From: Brevipalpus yothersi
Taxonomy: Eukaryota; Arthropoda; Arachnida; Trombidiformes; Tenuipalpidae
Assembly: GCA_003956705.1 (NCBI GenBank)
Contig: QZCP01000843.1
Coordinates: 153,693 to 217,692 of the forward strand
Direction: 5' to 3'
Length of the DNA stretch: 64,000 bases
The position numbers were made by a program, and so were the translations under genes. The stretch's first letter is position 1; the number at the start of each line of letters is the position of its first letter. The notes under the pieces are model-generated. The model was given only the letters and a program-made list of their open reading frames with translations, was not told the DNA's origin and made no database searches. Of this stretch, positions 47,919-60,184 are shown in pieces.

Positions 47919-49562
47919 ATGTCCCTCAAAGCTGGTCGATTATTTCTTTCCAGGTTGAAACAAGTGAATATTTTGACCATAAATCGTAATCAGAGTAAGC
48001 TCGCTAGTCTTCATAGTGATGATGTGAACTACTTCATCACAACTCTCGGACCTCATCGAGTTAAACAAGATGATCTACAATCCTATAATCAAGATTGGCT
48101 TCGATTACATTCAGGTAAAATGCTATAAATTATCGAAAATCTCCACGTCTGATCAAAATAACCATTGGGTTCTAACTTCACCGTTGTCTTGCCATTTTAG
48201 GACAAAGTAAATTGGTTCTGTTCCCTGGGTCCACAGAAGATGTGTCCAAAATTCTATCATACTGTGATAAAAAACATTTACCATTAGTTGTTCAAGCTGG
48301 TAACACTAGCTTGGTTGCTGGAGCGGTACCTGACAATGACGAAATCATATTATCGATGGGAAAGATGAACAAAATTGAACATTTTAACAGCACAACTGGT
48401 GTACTCCAATGTGAAAGTGGATGTATTCTTGAAAATCTTGAATCTTTTGTTCAAGAAAGAGGTTTTATTATGCCCTATGACTTGGGTGCCAAAGGATCAT
48501 GTCAAATTGGTGGGAATATTGCCTCCAATGCAGGTTCGTTCAGAACGTTACTAAATCAAATTTACCAAGCTGAATTGTGTTTAAAAGTATCTTGTCAAAC
48601 TCATTTCAGGTGGAATAAGATTCATACGCTATGGTTCTCTTCATGGCTCCGTTTTAGGACTGGAAGTTGTCCTACCGAATGGAAAAATCTTGAATATGAT
48701 GAGTTCTCTTAGAAAAGACAATACTGGATATGACTTGAAACAATTATTCATCGGTAGTGAGGGCACATTGGGAGTTGTCACCAAAGTGTCAATTCTTTGT
48801 CCAGTCAAACCTGACCAAAAAATTGTTACATTTCTTGCTGTGGACCAGTATGCTAACATTCTAGACATCATGAGATCTGTTCGATCTGAGATGAGTCCAT
48901 ACTTGAGTGCATTCGAAATGATCGATGATGCCACCATGGATGCGGTCCATACGAATCTTGGCCTAAGTATACCATTCAGATCTCCATTTTATGTTCTGTT
49001 TGAGCTTTCATTGTCTGCCACTTGTGCCAAGGATCGAATAGAAGAACAATTACACAAAATGCTGGAAAAGTATTTGGATAACGGAGTGATCACTGATGGC
49101 ACAATATCCAATGACTTGACTTCTCTTAACAAACTATGGTCAATCAGAGAGCGTATTGCTGAAGCTTTGCTTGCCGATGGCAAATGCTTCAAGTATGATG
49201 TGTCATTGCAGCATGAACATTTCTATGAGCTTGTCGAAGTGATGAGAGAACGACTCAAACTCGCTGATGTGAAGAGAATTTCTGGCTATGGTCACATTGG
49301 AGACAACAATCTTCATCTAGGAATTACATGTGATCGTAAAAAGGATAGTGATGAGATCAAGAAGCTCATTGAGCCATTTGTTTTCGAATGGATACGAGAT
49401 CGTAATGGCAGTATTAGTGCTGAACACGGTCTAGGACAAACCAAGCGTAATCATATACATTTTTCGAAGAGTCCCGATGTTGTCGCTATTATGAAGCAGG
49501 TCAAAAATCTTTTTGACCCAAATGGTGTTTTAAACCCTAGAAAAATGCTTCCGGATGATTGA
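47919..49562 (+). CDS. D2HGDH: D-2-hydroxyglutarate dehydrogenase, mitochondrial, 3 exons
   Basis: Exons 47919-48114, 48201-48533, 48610-49562 (phase 1 at both introns) encode 493 residues. The enzyme is an FAD flavoprotein that oxidises D-2-hydroxyglutarate to 2-oxoglutarate and passes electrons to ETF. The N-terminus (SLKAGRLFLSRLKQVN) is a plausible mitochondrial presequence. The FAD-binding PCMH domain contains VVQAGNTSLVAGAVP, ERGFIMPYDLGAKGSCQIGG and IRYGSLHGSVLGLEVVLPNG; the segment MSSLRKDNTGYDLKQLFIGS is nearly identical to the human protein, as is LGVVTKVSILCP. The cap/C-terminal domain has the metal-binding GYGHIGDNNLHLGI and SAEHGLGQTKR histidine motifs and ends GVLNPRKMLP. Intron 2 (76 nt) starts GTTCGT, a weak donor, yet the frame demands it. 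Confidence is high. Confidence 0.97.
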
Positions 49563-50795
49563 AGAACGGAAGACTAATTGGGATCATTTTGTATTCTCTC
49601 GGTATACACCAGTCAGTGGATGTATACTTCCGGTTATTCCGTAATGGAAATTGTTTTTAAATTGTAATTAATTGAATCGATTGATTGTCTCCAATTATGA
49701 GCACAGCCATATTTTATCTTCTCCTCAGAAGTGTTTGACGTAAGCGAATCACTTTCGTTTGAACAAAATTTTTTATTTGATTTTAACAGAATAGCTTGCA
49801 TTAATAGTGCTAAATCATCTCTCTGTTGATTGAGTGATTTGTTGGAATTTTTCCATCATACACTGTAAAGCAATGAGCATTGAATTCTGATGAATTTTCA
49901 CATATTTTCTGTAGACTCAAACTCATATATATCATCCAGTATGCTCATGACTAGGTGAGTGCAATAATCAATCATAATAAAAATTTTACAAGAATCAAGT
50001 ACGAATTGCATCAAAATTTTTCTGCCTAAACCCTGAACATGATTCAACTTCCATCATTCATTGAACTTTCAACTCAGCTTGAGAACAACGAAAGTCTTCG
50101 AACTTGCAACACATCGAAAGAAAAACAATGATTCAATAAATTTCTCAAACTACCTTTGAAGGTATTCAACCTTCAAATCCAAAGAGAATCCATTTCACTC
50201 TCTCACCATAGAATACTACTACCTCTCTGAACGTTCCGTAGGAAAAAAATCGTCAAAGAAAAAAAATCTAGGTCAATATTAAGGCCAAACAAAAATCAGC
50301 CTAACATAACGGATAATATATATCCGCTTGACTCCCCTGAACCTCATTATCAATTGTTGATGTTCATTATACAAAACACATACACACACATATTTTCCAA
50401 CTATTTAACATCGGATAGATAGAATCATCAAATTAGGATTCTCTCTCATCCTCCGATCATGTAGTGTATGTAACCAAAAAACGCGCTACTACTACTCATG
50501 TGTATTGATGATCAGTCTGCTTGATGTTTAATGCTGTGACTGGTGAAGTACATTACATTAATACTCTATCTGTTGTTGATGCTTTTCTCGAGACAAAAAT
50601 TTTTTTTTGTTTCCTTCTCTGACTACTACGATTGTTACTTGATTGAAGCTTATTAGTGAGTAATATTGTACTATTGGTGAAGCTTTGATCACAATTGATG
50701 ATTTAGTGATGTGAATTAAATTCAAGTCGGTCAGCTGTGGTCTACTTTTAAGTACATCTTTCCTTCTCTTCGTTCTTTTTTTTTTGGTTTGGTTA
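49563..50795. other. Intergenic region before the RNF13-type gene
   Basis: 1.2 kb between two plus-strand genes, so 3' UTR of D2HGDH and promoter/5' UTR of the next gene. No exon or strong element recognised. Confidence 0.45.
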
Positions 50796-51456
50796 ATGGA
50801 TTCCCATTACCATACTAGTGACTGTCCAATGTTGATCCGTGTGTTATTGTTTTTATCGATTAACATTATATTGCTAGTGAGTGGTGATATTCAAATTAAA
50901 AATAATCAAAATAAAACAGTCAAAACTATCAATGATCTGGAGATAGGCTATGCAGAATCGGTGCCAATCGAGGGTATATATGCTCGTCTTGTGTTGGCAC
51001 ATCCGGAAGATGCGTGTACCAAAATCGATGGTCCTCCTAGCATAACGACCCATGATACCATGAAATGGTTTGCTGTGATCCAAAGATATCCATGTCCTAT
51101 CCAGACGAAGGTGAGAAATCATCATCATTTAAAACCGCAAATCTACTCTCTCTCTCTCTCTCTCTCTCTCCCTTAACACTCATCAATCCTTGACGAAACT
51201 CTTTCATCCTTTCTCTCTCTCTTTCTTTTTCTCTTTCTTTTTTTCTCTCTCTCTTGTTGATGTTCATGTGACTATGAAAGCTTTCATATTCATCCCACCT
51301 TTGAACACTCTTTTTCTCTGTCTGCCTTATCACACCAGCCTACCAGAATGAATCACATCGATTCATTATTACTTATCAATTGCTTTAACCTTTTTAGCGT
51401 TCAAAAAAAGTTTCAATTGTTTCGATGATGATTACACGGACATACCTACATACTCA

Positions 51457-51495
<39 letters not shown>

Positions 51496-52988
51496 TGATC
51501 ATTCTGATCATTCTGATCATATTCTCTCTTACATCATATTATACACAGATTAAAATGGCCCTAGACGCAGGGTTCGATGGAGTTATCATTTATGTATCCC
51601 AAAGTTCTATGAAGAGATACGACCTTCCACCATCAACCACCGCTAAGCCCACAACAAGAGCACTGAAAGGTAGATGAAACATCGAGCACCCATAAGTGGT
51701 GTACGTGACAGAATGATTACGATGATGAATACTTTATGTATACTCTTTGTTTTATCAAATTTTTTTTCTAATTAGGCCTATTCGATTATGTTGATCCACT
51801 GTTTATATCTCCTGGATCACCTCTTCCCATTCCGGCTCTTTTGGTGTCAACAGTTGATGGAACTCTTATGGTCAATGAGTTTCTGTATCAAAAAGGATTC
51901 CACGTTTTTATCTCATCCAATTTGCCTTTCGATATCAACGCTTACCTGATGCCATTCGCCATAATCATCGGGATATGCATTGCTGTAATGTTCTGTTTCC
52001 TGGTAATTTGTTGTTATAGACTCATTTTGCATTTGCTAGTCATGATTTAGATGCATAGTGTTCTCGAACAATTGATCTTAGAATTTTTCTTTTGTTTTTG
52101 TTATCTGGCTTACTCTTGTCAATTGAAGGCTAAAATCTTCTTCTTTTCTCTTTACTATAGATAATGCAGATATTCAGATGTGTGCGAAATCATCGTAGAG
52201 GCAATAAGCATCGACTTAAGAAAAAGTATCTCAAACAGATCCCTGTGCATAAATACTGTAAACAAAGTGAGTAATGATTATCTCATCAGCCTCATCAAAG
52301 CATTAATTGTCATTTAATCTTTTTCCCTTATCAATTGTAGCTGACCAATTCGATACTTGTGCAATATGCTTAGAAGATTATAGTGAGGGAGAAAAGTTGC
52401 GAGTTCTACCTTGCAATCATGGTAAGTACATTTACACTCATTGATCCATCAATAAATTGCTTCTCCGCAGAATGAGTTGATCTCTATCAATCAATCTTCT
52501 TCTCAGTTTATCATTTGAAGTGTATCGATCCATGGCTTACAAAGAATCGTAAAGTATGTCCAGTTTGTAAAGGAAAAGTAATATTGCCTGGAATGAGTGA
52601 TGAAAGCGGCTCTGATACTGATACTGATGGTACTGAACATAGTGCCGATGAGCGGACACCTCTTATTGGAGTTCGTTCCTCCGAAGCATCTTCATCTAAC
52701 CTTCGCCATTATTCTGGAATGACCAATCATCAGTTAACTCGCTCTGGAAACAATCATCTCATGAGGATAGATCGTAGCACACAAGTCAATCCTATGATGG
52801 GCAATCGTGGATCGCTGTTAGCATCCGTAGAGGCCATGATCACTCCTGTTCTCAGGGCTCCTGAGCATTCCGTGAACTGCGATACTGAATCGGACGCTTC
52901 TTCCGAAGACAGTGAATCACCCAGACCAGGAGAACGCCACCAACCAGGATCAAGCAATCGACCGTCAAGGCATGACATGATTGTTTGA
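50796..52988 (+). CDS. RNF13: PA-TM-RING E3 ubiquitin ligase, RNF13/RNF167 type, 6 exons
   Basis: Exons 50796-51110, 51549-51669, 51776-52002, 52161-52266, 52341-52421, 52507-52988 (phases 0, 1, 0, 1, 1) encode 443 residues. A signal sequence (MLIRVLLFLSINIILLVSG) precedes a protease-associated domain that ends near PIPALLVST. A TM helix (MPFAIIIGICIAVMFCFL) and a basic juxtamembrane stretch (RNHRRGNKHRLKKKY) follow, then the RING-H2 domain: CAICLEDYSEGEKLRVLPCN, HVYHLKCIDPWLTKNRKVCP, VC. The tail holds ERTPLIG, a dileucine-type endolysosomal sorting signal in the position used by RNF13/RNF167, and a Ser/Asp-rich C-terminus. The first ATG downstream of an in-frame TTG was taken as start. These ligases act on endosomes and lysosomes. 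Goliath/RNF130 is a more distant alternative. Confidence 0.92.
51145..51171. repeat. (CT)n tract in intron 1 of the RNF13-type gene
   Basis: CT on the sense strand, soon after the donor; more CT-rich sequence follows near 51210-51254. Confidence 0.85.
51460..51492. repeat. (CT)n tract near a 3' splice site
   Basis: 33 bp of CT ending about 56 nt before the exon 2 acceptor of the RNF13-type gene; TCTGATCAT is repeated directly after it. Confidence 0.85.
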
Positions 52989-53655
52989 TTTCTCCAAATC
53001 GGATGTGCCATGCCATTTTGCCACTAAAAAGCTTTGAACATTCGAGTCAGTGAGGTATAGCAGCATCATCAGTCTTTTTTAACATTACGCTAACCTTCAT
53101 TTTCACGCAAAATATCTCTGATCTGAGCATCTATCAGAACGCTGCTACCATCTTAGTAGAAATCGCATATTCATCCGTTCATTTGTATAGTCATTTTTCA
53201 GATTCTAAAGGCCACGCTCAATTTTCATTCATTGAATAGAAACGAACAATTTTGCTGAAGCAGATCTTCTAATTTAATCACCGACGAGATCCAAGTTTCA
53301 TGAGTAACCTTCGTAAGACTCTTCCCACTGTCTGCAAAGATTGCCATTGAACATAGCTTTAGCGGAAGAAGTTTATATTCTTGAATCATAGGAATTACAG
53401 ATATAAAGCAATGAAAGATGATGATGAAATCACTCACATATCCGTTGACACATTGAAATGAGTATATATCTTGAAATTTTGTTATTTCCATATAATGGGA
53501 CCATAGCTTCGAATTCTCTTTGATTTATAAACTACTTGTAAGAGAGTACTCTCGACTTTCAACATTATCTTTCACAATGAATTATCAAGTGGTTCCGTTT
53601 GAGACACGAAAGACACCATGATTTGAATGGTGCACCTCTTGATTAACGTGAAATA
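52989..53655. other. Convergent intergenic region, no gene seen
   Basis: 667 bp between the stop codons of the RNF13-type gene (+) and tail-anchored gene D (-). Probably 3' UTR. Confidence 0.5.
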
Positions 53656-53973
53656 TCAAAGAAAAATTAATCTGAGTATTATTACGGCCGCAAGTGCCCA
53701 GGGAGCCATCGCGAGCGTAGGAGCTGCCCATTTACCCTCTTCTGGTAGTTGATCTTCAATGAAACTTATCAATTGTACATGCCAATCTTTCAATTTTTGA
53801 ATAAATCCTTCAACCGTCCGCGGCACATCAGCCGGGATTCCAATTGGGCTTGCTGAAGGGGCTGGTGGGGAAGTATTTTCGCCTTGAAACTCCAACGCAT
53901 CTACCCCGACCTCCGTACGCTGTCTCCTACCCTTTTCCGCTGCCGCTCTCGGGGGCTCAATGCCTTCCGTCAT
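53656..53973 (-). CDS. Tail-anchored protein D, 105 residues, intronless
   Basis: One open frame from MTEGIEPPRAAAEKG to a hydrophobic tail ending LRLIFL directly at the stop. The first 50 residues are Pro/Ala/Glu-rich and look disordered; then PRTVEGFIQKLKDWHVQ as an amphipathic helix, LISFIEDQLP, six residues, APTLAMAPWALAAVII as the membrane anchor. The architecture and the motif repeat those of the genes at 4412, 39778 and 41292. Base composition is unlike its surroundings: the N-terminal half uses GCG, CCG, CGG and GGC codons freely, whereas flanking genes avoid GC-ending codons. No family recognised. The coding nature is supported by the shared motif, the clean end on a TM segment and an ATG start; the absence of introns leaves no splice evidence. 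Confidence 0.72.
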   Translation of the reverse strand: MTEGIEPPRAAAEKGRRQRTEVGVDALEFQGENTSPPAPSASPIGIPADVPRTVEGFIQKLKDWHVQLISFIEDQLPEEGKWAAPTLAMAPWALAAVIILRLIFL

Positions 53974-54918
53974 AAAGGCCTACTTTACCCAGTGTGTATC
54001 AAAATACTATGATGCTTGGGGCTTGATAACTTCAGATTGATTGTTGTTATAAGTTTCAACTAGGAAAGTTTTTTCGGCTTATAATCTGACTTCACGAGTT
54101 ACATATGTATGTATATATATAAACTTTTTTTTCATGTAAGACTGCAAAAAGGTGAGAAACTGCTGGAATACGACCTTTTATGTTATTTTCAGGTTCAATA
54201 TTGTTTGGCTGGAACAGTATCGAATTGTTCGATCTTAACAATGATATTAAACAGCCTAACAATCCGAGCCATCGAACAGTCCAATTGAGGTGTTCGATGG
54301 AAGCAAAAATTACGTCTGATTGATTGTGTGCATGTTGATGTGGAAGTGGATATAACTGAAAGTTTTTTTTTCGCTCTTCATTCATCATTTGTCTCACGAG
54401 CGTCATGGCAGAACAACAACAAAAAAAAGAAAACAATACAAAGATCTGGAAACTTGCACGAATTACAACTATTCCCTTTTCCCAGCACACTGCACGGTGC
54501 ATGGCCAAGTATCTATGTATATGATATCAATCTTCAGTTAATTCTCTGATTCGTGTATGCTATCTGAATAAGGATGTTTTTGTTTAAAGCACAAAGCTCA
54601 TCAGGTGAAGTGGCCAGAGGTGTTTGTTGACCTCCACTCCACTCTCTGAACTTCTAGGGGTTGGGCCAAGAGAGTCAGCTCATATTTATAGTTAAATCTC
54701 ATTATATACATAGGTTATGCTCTTCCTCTCTTAAATATATGCTGTGGCGTATATGGTCATTGTAGTTTGTGTGTGGTTTGTTTTTTTTGATGAGTCGGTG
54801 AGTTGTTTTGCGATTTTTTTTTGTGCAGGATCTCTCCCTTTTCATCTTTCCGACAGCATGGAGGCATGCAGCATCCCACCTTAGTCCAAAAGAATTTTTG
54901 CAAACAGATGATCTCGAA
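53974..54918. other. Intergenic region before the GSK3 3' end
   Basis: 945 bp, both neighbours transcribed leftwards. An open frame on the minus strand (54092-54508) has no recognisable domain and is not annotated. Confidence 0.45.
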
Positions 54919-57900
54919 TCATGCATTGGGGGCAGAGGTCGCAGCGTTAACTGATGTATTCGATGATGCGTCTGGAATTGGATTGCTTATATTATCTTGC
55001 TGAGTTGTGCTTGTGCTAGAAGCTGTCGTCGTCACTGTGGACGCACTGTTTCCTTCCGAATCATTGGCCGTTGTGTTGGCGTTACTAGATGATGTTGAAC
55101 CAGAGGCAGGAACTGTTGAACCACCCGAAGTGAGAATGCGAAAATGAGATGGTATCAGTTTGGAGTTCAAAGATGGTTGAATTTTCAATTCTGCAATGAT
55201 AAAATCGAAGAATGAATTGAACACGGTTCGGCCAGTAAAGCGTCGTTCATTAAGGGATCAGAGGAAAAGATTGAGATTTGAGAATTGAAAGTGGAACAAA
55301 TTTGATTCACTCTAATTACAAAACACATGCACAAGTATTGTTTTTTTGTCAAAGAGGAAAATGCTGTACCTTGTCTCAGAGCCTAGGAGGAAGAGTATCA
55401 AAACGCACGCATTCTTGTAAATGTATATTTGCATATAATCAACAAACACTATGATCTTCACTCTGGTTAGGCTTCGGATCAAGAAAGCATCGAGTTGCTG
55501 ATCAAGAGGAAGCAAGAGGCTTCTCTATTGATGTGGGAATGAATTTTTTTTATGGTCAATTGGAAGGGCTTGGGAACATTCCGATGAGAAAAATATATAC
55601 ATGATGCGATGATACCGTATAAGAGTGATGAAGATGTGAAATAAATACAGCTCTATTTCATTTCTACTAATAAAAACTTCAATTATATTTGTATAAAAGC
55701 TAAAGTAACGGTTATCTTGGCCGAACTTCGGTATCAAAAAATCGTTTTTCTAATCGAAACAAAAACACAACCAAAATAGTAGGTAGTAGTGGTAGTTTTT
55801 GAAGGGTGAAGTAGAGTAGATGAGACACGTATTCGAATAGACAATAGAGAAAAACAGAGAAACAAAAACAAAACGTGTTAAACAACATTCAGGGAAGGAC
55901 GAAGATGGGTCAAAACACAAGTCAATGAATCATACCGTGTTCACTAAAATTAAATAACGGAGGTGGTTGTCCCGATTTGAGAGGAGGTCGATAGTTAAGT
56001 TCACGCAATTCGTCGAAAAATCGATGAGCACAGGCTTGTAAAGGCGTTATGCGTTGAGATGGTGTATACTCTAATAATTTTGATACCAAATCGATTGCGT
56101 CAGGAGTACGATTTCTGAAGACCTTTTGAGTTAAAAATATGGTTGAAGGGAGCAAAGAGGAACCAGAGAAAAGATACAAAAATCATTAAGATAAGCATTT
56201 ACTAGAACAGTGAAGTGATTGTGTATAGAAGAATTGATAGATTTTCTTGAGCTTTATTCAAAATCAAAAGAATTTAGGAAAAAAATAGATTACGGTGAAT
56301 CTGAATTCTAGAGCATTAGACAAAACTCAAAAATTTCTATCCCTACAGAAAGAATTATGTTATTAGCGAGTGATTTACAAACCTTTTCCCATGGATGTGC
56401 TTTGATTTGAGGAAATCTGAATTCGGTATAATTGCGATTCATTTCTCTTATCTGTTCCCTTGTTGGAGTTCCCAAAATTTTAATTATTTCTACAAGTTGG
56501 TCAACTCCGGAATCACCCGGAAAGATGGGTTGTCCTATGAGGAGTTCAGCCAAAACGCATCCCGCTGACCAGACATCTGTAAAAAAACAGGAAAGATCAG
56601 ATATAATCATGAGATAATAATTATCAATACTGAGGAGTGATATTTGACTCCATAAAGTTGCTCACGCTGATTGAAACAAATTCAACTTTTATCTGATCAA
56701 TCAAAGGAAATGAGACTAGACAATGCTTCATCGATGGAAAAATCTCAAGAAACAAGAACGCATTCTGAGAATTTTGCAAACGAGTCAGAAAAAGATTGAG
56801 CAAATCATCAATTGATAGTATGAACAATTGATATCATCCCTTAGAGAATGAATTTCTTGAACATCTCAGAATCATGATGATTTTGAAGAATGGGTCAACA
56901 AATCAGCTCAGAGATACGATTTTCAATCAGATAGACATCAGGAATTGTCTGATTATAAGGAACCTCAAGAAAAACCCAGCACAGGGGACCTCAACTTGAC
57001 CTAATTCTTTGAATTGAGAGAAATTTTAAAGCACAAAAACGCTAGCAAACGAAGACTGATTCCTTCAAATTGATGAATCTGATAACTGGGAGGTAGTTAT
57101 GAGAATTCTTATCTAGCTTAGCACTCTGATGGCCACAGTCTTCATCTCCCAAGTCCGGATCTTGCAAGAGGAACAGATTGAATGATGCAGATTCGACAGC
57201 CATTTCAGAGATGAATAAAACAGACTGACTTCTCAACAAAATCTGAAGAAGGAGTAAGGAGAGAGGAATAATCACCTATCATGGTGGTATAATCAGTAGA
57301 GCCAAATATCAATTCCGGGGCTCGATAATAACGTGAACATATGTAGGATACGTTAGGTTCTCCATTGACGAGATGTTTTGCACTGTAAGAAGAGGGAGAG
57401 AGAGAAAGAAAATGCATTGATTAGGTGTTTCATGATAGAATCTTTTGGGTTAATTTTCAGCAAATGTCTTCGCTTGATGTTGAGGGCTGTTACTGGAGGT
57501 GAGAAGATTGAACAATTGGATTTATAGTTATTAAGATGAGAGGAGAGAAACCAATCACTCGATGAAACAAGGCAATACTGACTATTGTATTCCTCATAGC
57601 TCATAGCCTGGATTCACCGTTATAATACGGAAGAAGGGGTAATAGATCAAAGATGAATTGATATTATATGGTTATGGGTAATTTAAACTATATCAGTACC
57701 TAACCCAGAGGGTAGAGATGATCATCACTAAGAAAGTGAAGTTGAAGAGATTTCCGGATGAGAAGAAAAATACCGTTAGAGTCACAGCTTACCTTCCAAA
57801 ATCACACAGCTTTAGTACACCAGTTTCAGGATCTACAAGAAGATTTTGAGGTTTTATATCTCGATGGCAAATCCCTAAAGAGTGTATGTACGCCAAACTC

Positions 57901-58684
57901 CTGAACAGTTGATACATATACAATTTAACAAGAGTTATTGGTACAAAAAGCTTCTGTTTGTTGTGATGTCTTGCGACTCTGTAGACTGTTTCGGGGACGA
58001 ACTCTAAAACCAGGTTGAGGTAAATTTCTTCCTTCTGTTGGAGAGATAGAGGTAGAGATGGAAAATAATCGATCAGTTAAATGTGAATTCGAGTACTTCA
58101 TACGAAACACAAAACCCACACACATACATACACATTTGATGCTCAGCAGAAAGTGTATCCAGAAAAAACCTAACATATTTAGCATGCCCTCACACAGTAA
58201 GCTGATGACATTACATCACCAGATTTTTTTCAGCCCAATAGGCAATCTATGATCTGTATGATTTGAATTCTTCCACCCAACAATACAGCCATTTCCCTTA
58301 GCCAACTATGGTCCTGTACACATACTTATCTTTCTCCTACTCCTGCCCATCATCAGTATACACATATGATTTGAAAATTCTTCAACATTAACAATCTCAG
58401 CTTACCTTTTCGCCCGCAGTATAGAAGAAAAATTTCAATTTGACAATATTACAATGATCAAGTCGTCTCATGATTTGAAGCTCTCTATTTTTGAAACGTT
58501 TATCTTGCAACACTTTCTTAATTGCCACCATTTCACTAGGATCTCCACTTAATTGAGCTGAATATACAACACCGAATGAACCATTTCCAATAAGCTTTGA
58601 ATTGGTGTACGTAATGGGAACAGGCCGATCTGGTCCTTGACCTGGAGTGGCGAGAACCGTTGTTTGCTCCTCACGAGCACTCAT
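54919..58684 (-). CDS. sgg: Glycogen synthase kinase 3 (shaggy), 6 exons
   Basis: Exons 58684-58406, 58034-57793, 57382-57276, 56576-56383, 56122-55936, 55190-54919 (phases 0, 2, 1, 0, 1) encode 426 residues. Kinase landmarks: IGNGSFGVVY glycine loop, VAIKKV with the ATP-binding Lys, HRDIKPQNLL catalytic loop, CDFGSAK, and NVSYICSRYYRAPELIFG with the activating Tyr. ELLIGQPIFPGDSG and ILGTPTREQIREMN are GSK3-specific. The C-terminus LKIQPSLNSKLIPSHFRI matches the GSK3 end, followed by a Ser/Thr/Asn-rich tail. GSK3 is the Wnt and insulin pathway kinase that marks β-catenin and other substrates. The N-terminus (MSAREEQTTVLATPGQG) joins the conserved VATPGQG segment directly and lacks the RPRTTSF inhibitory-phosphorylation site of other GSK3s. 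Introns hold CT-rich tracts on the sense strand. Confidence 0.97.
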
Positions 58685-60184
58685 CGGACAGCTTACCACT
58701 TACCACCCACACTCGAATAAATTGTTGATATAATAATGATTGATTTGGCTAACACACACTACTACACAAATAATATAATTAATATATATAATTACTCTGA
58801 AATATTTTCTCCAATTCAGATATAATATTAAAATTATACAGTGAAGATACAGTGAATGGTGACAAAATTTTTTCAAGATGCTTTGCGAAAATTTTGCACA
58901 AGCGCGCACCTTACAGGCTACGATTGTCAGCGCCATCTATCCATCTTATCTCATTTTTCCAGCTGTTTTCACAGTAAAACGTTTCCACAGTTTGCCACTA
59001 GAGGACACTAGTGTTGGAAGTGTATGCTGGCCAACTATGTAGGACGCCTAAGCAGTTTAGTGTCATTCGAACTGTTTATGAAGGCCATCTATGAATTGGA
59101 ATAGAAAGCTATGGAAGATATCGCTGCTTTGATGCGAGAGTGATGTGCGCGCCCTCTGGATTTTTATGTGACTTTCGGACTGCTATCGCCATCTGGAGGA
59201 AGGTAGTTGGGTAGTTTTTACTGTAGCCTTTGACCGGCCATTTTCCTTTTCCACTTTTTACTTCACCTGATTGCATTAAGTGCTGCCTGGTGGCTATGAT
59301 GAAATATTTAGTATACCAAACTAGTTAGTGTTGGTAACTAGTTAGGTTGCCGAGATTCTCTTTCGATTCCTTTTGAGGAAGTTTCATCATGTCGATGATG
59401 TTGAAATGTTGGTAGAAAAAAAAGAAGAGAAAAAAATAAAATTATTTGCTGGAAAATTTTTTTTTTCGTAAATTTTTCAGAGATGATTCGGGTAAAAATT
59501 GGTGAGTTGGTGGGAAAAAATCTAGATTAATCTGTGATAGATTCTGAACGTGTGTGCATAATACTGGATGGTGGAGAAAGAAGGATATCAGGAACAGATT
59601 TTTTTGGTCATTCATTTTATTACATGAATTGTGTGTGAGTGTGATATAATGGTATTGGTATGATATCATTGAGATATAAATAGATTGGGATAAAGAGAGT
59701 GATGATGATTTTTCTTTTCTCATGAATTTTTACAATGCTAGACAATTGGAATTATACTAAGGGAAAATTAGTATCAGATGGTACAGAATGTTGGTTCCGG
59801 TAAATGTGATTTGAGGGTAGAGAAGGTGAAAGAATGAAGAATGAAATTGAAAATTGGGCATCTATGGATTCACTGTTGATGGGTAGGGTATTTGTTTGTT
59901 TGTGTTGGGAGGAGAAAATTAAATTCTAAGTCAAATGATTGATCTTAGCATCGAGTTTAGATTGTACAATTTTTTTGTCAGAGCAAAAGAAGAAAAAGAA
60001 GAAGAAATGAATGAGTAGACCAGTGGTGAATGAGCTAGACGAAAAAAGATTTTCGAAAAAAGGAGATAATTTTACAAATATTCAAGAGACTTCAATTAAA
60101 ATCATATCAAATCGATGAAAAGCAGAGAAAAAGAGAGAAGTAGAGAGAGAAAAATGGTACGAAATAGAATAGAGAAAAAGAGTT
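58685..60184. other. Region upstream of GSK3 and 3' of slit
   Basis: 1.5 kb holding the GSK3 promoter and the slit 3' UTR. No exon recognised; an open frame at 59442-59723 minus is AT-rich and without features. Confidence 0.45.

Noticed and set aside
54092..54508. 138-residue minus-strand frame with hydrophobic segments and a Cys run
   Set aside because: No family resemblance, low-complexity ends and position in a probable UTR/intergenic region.
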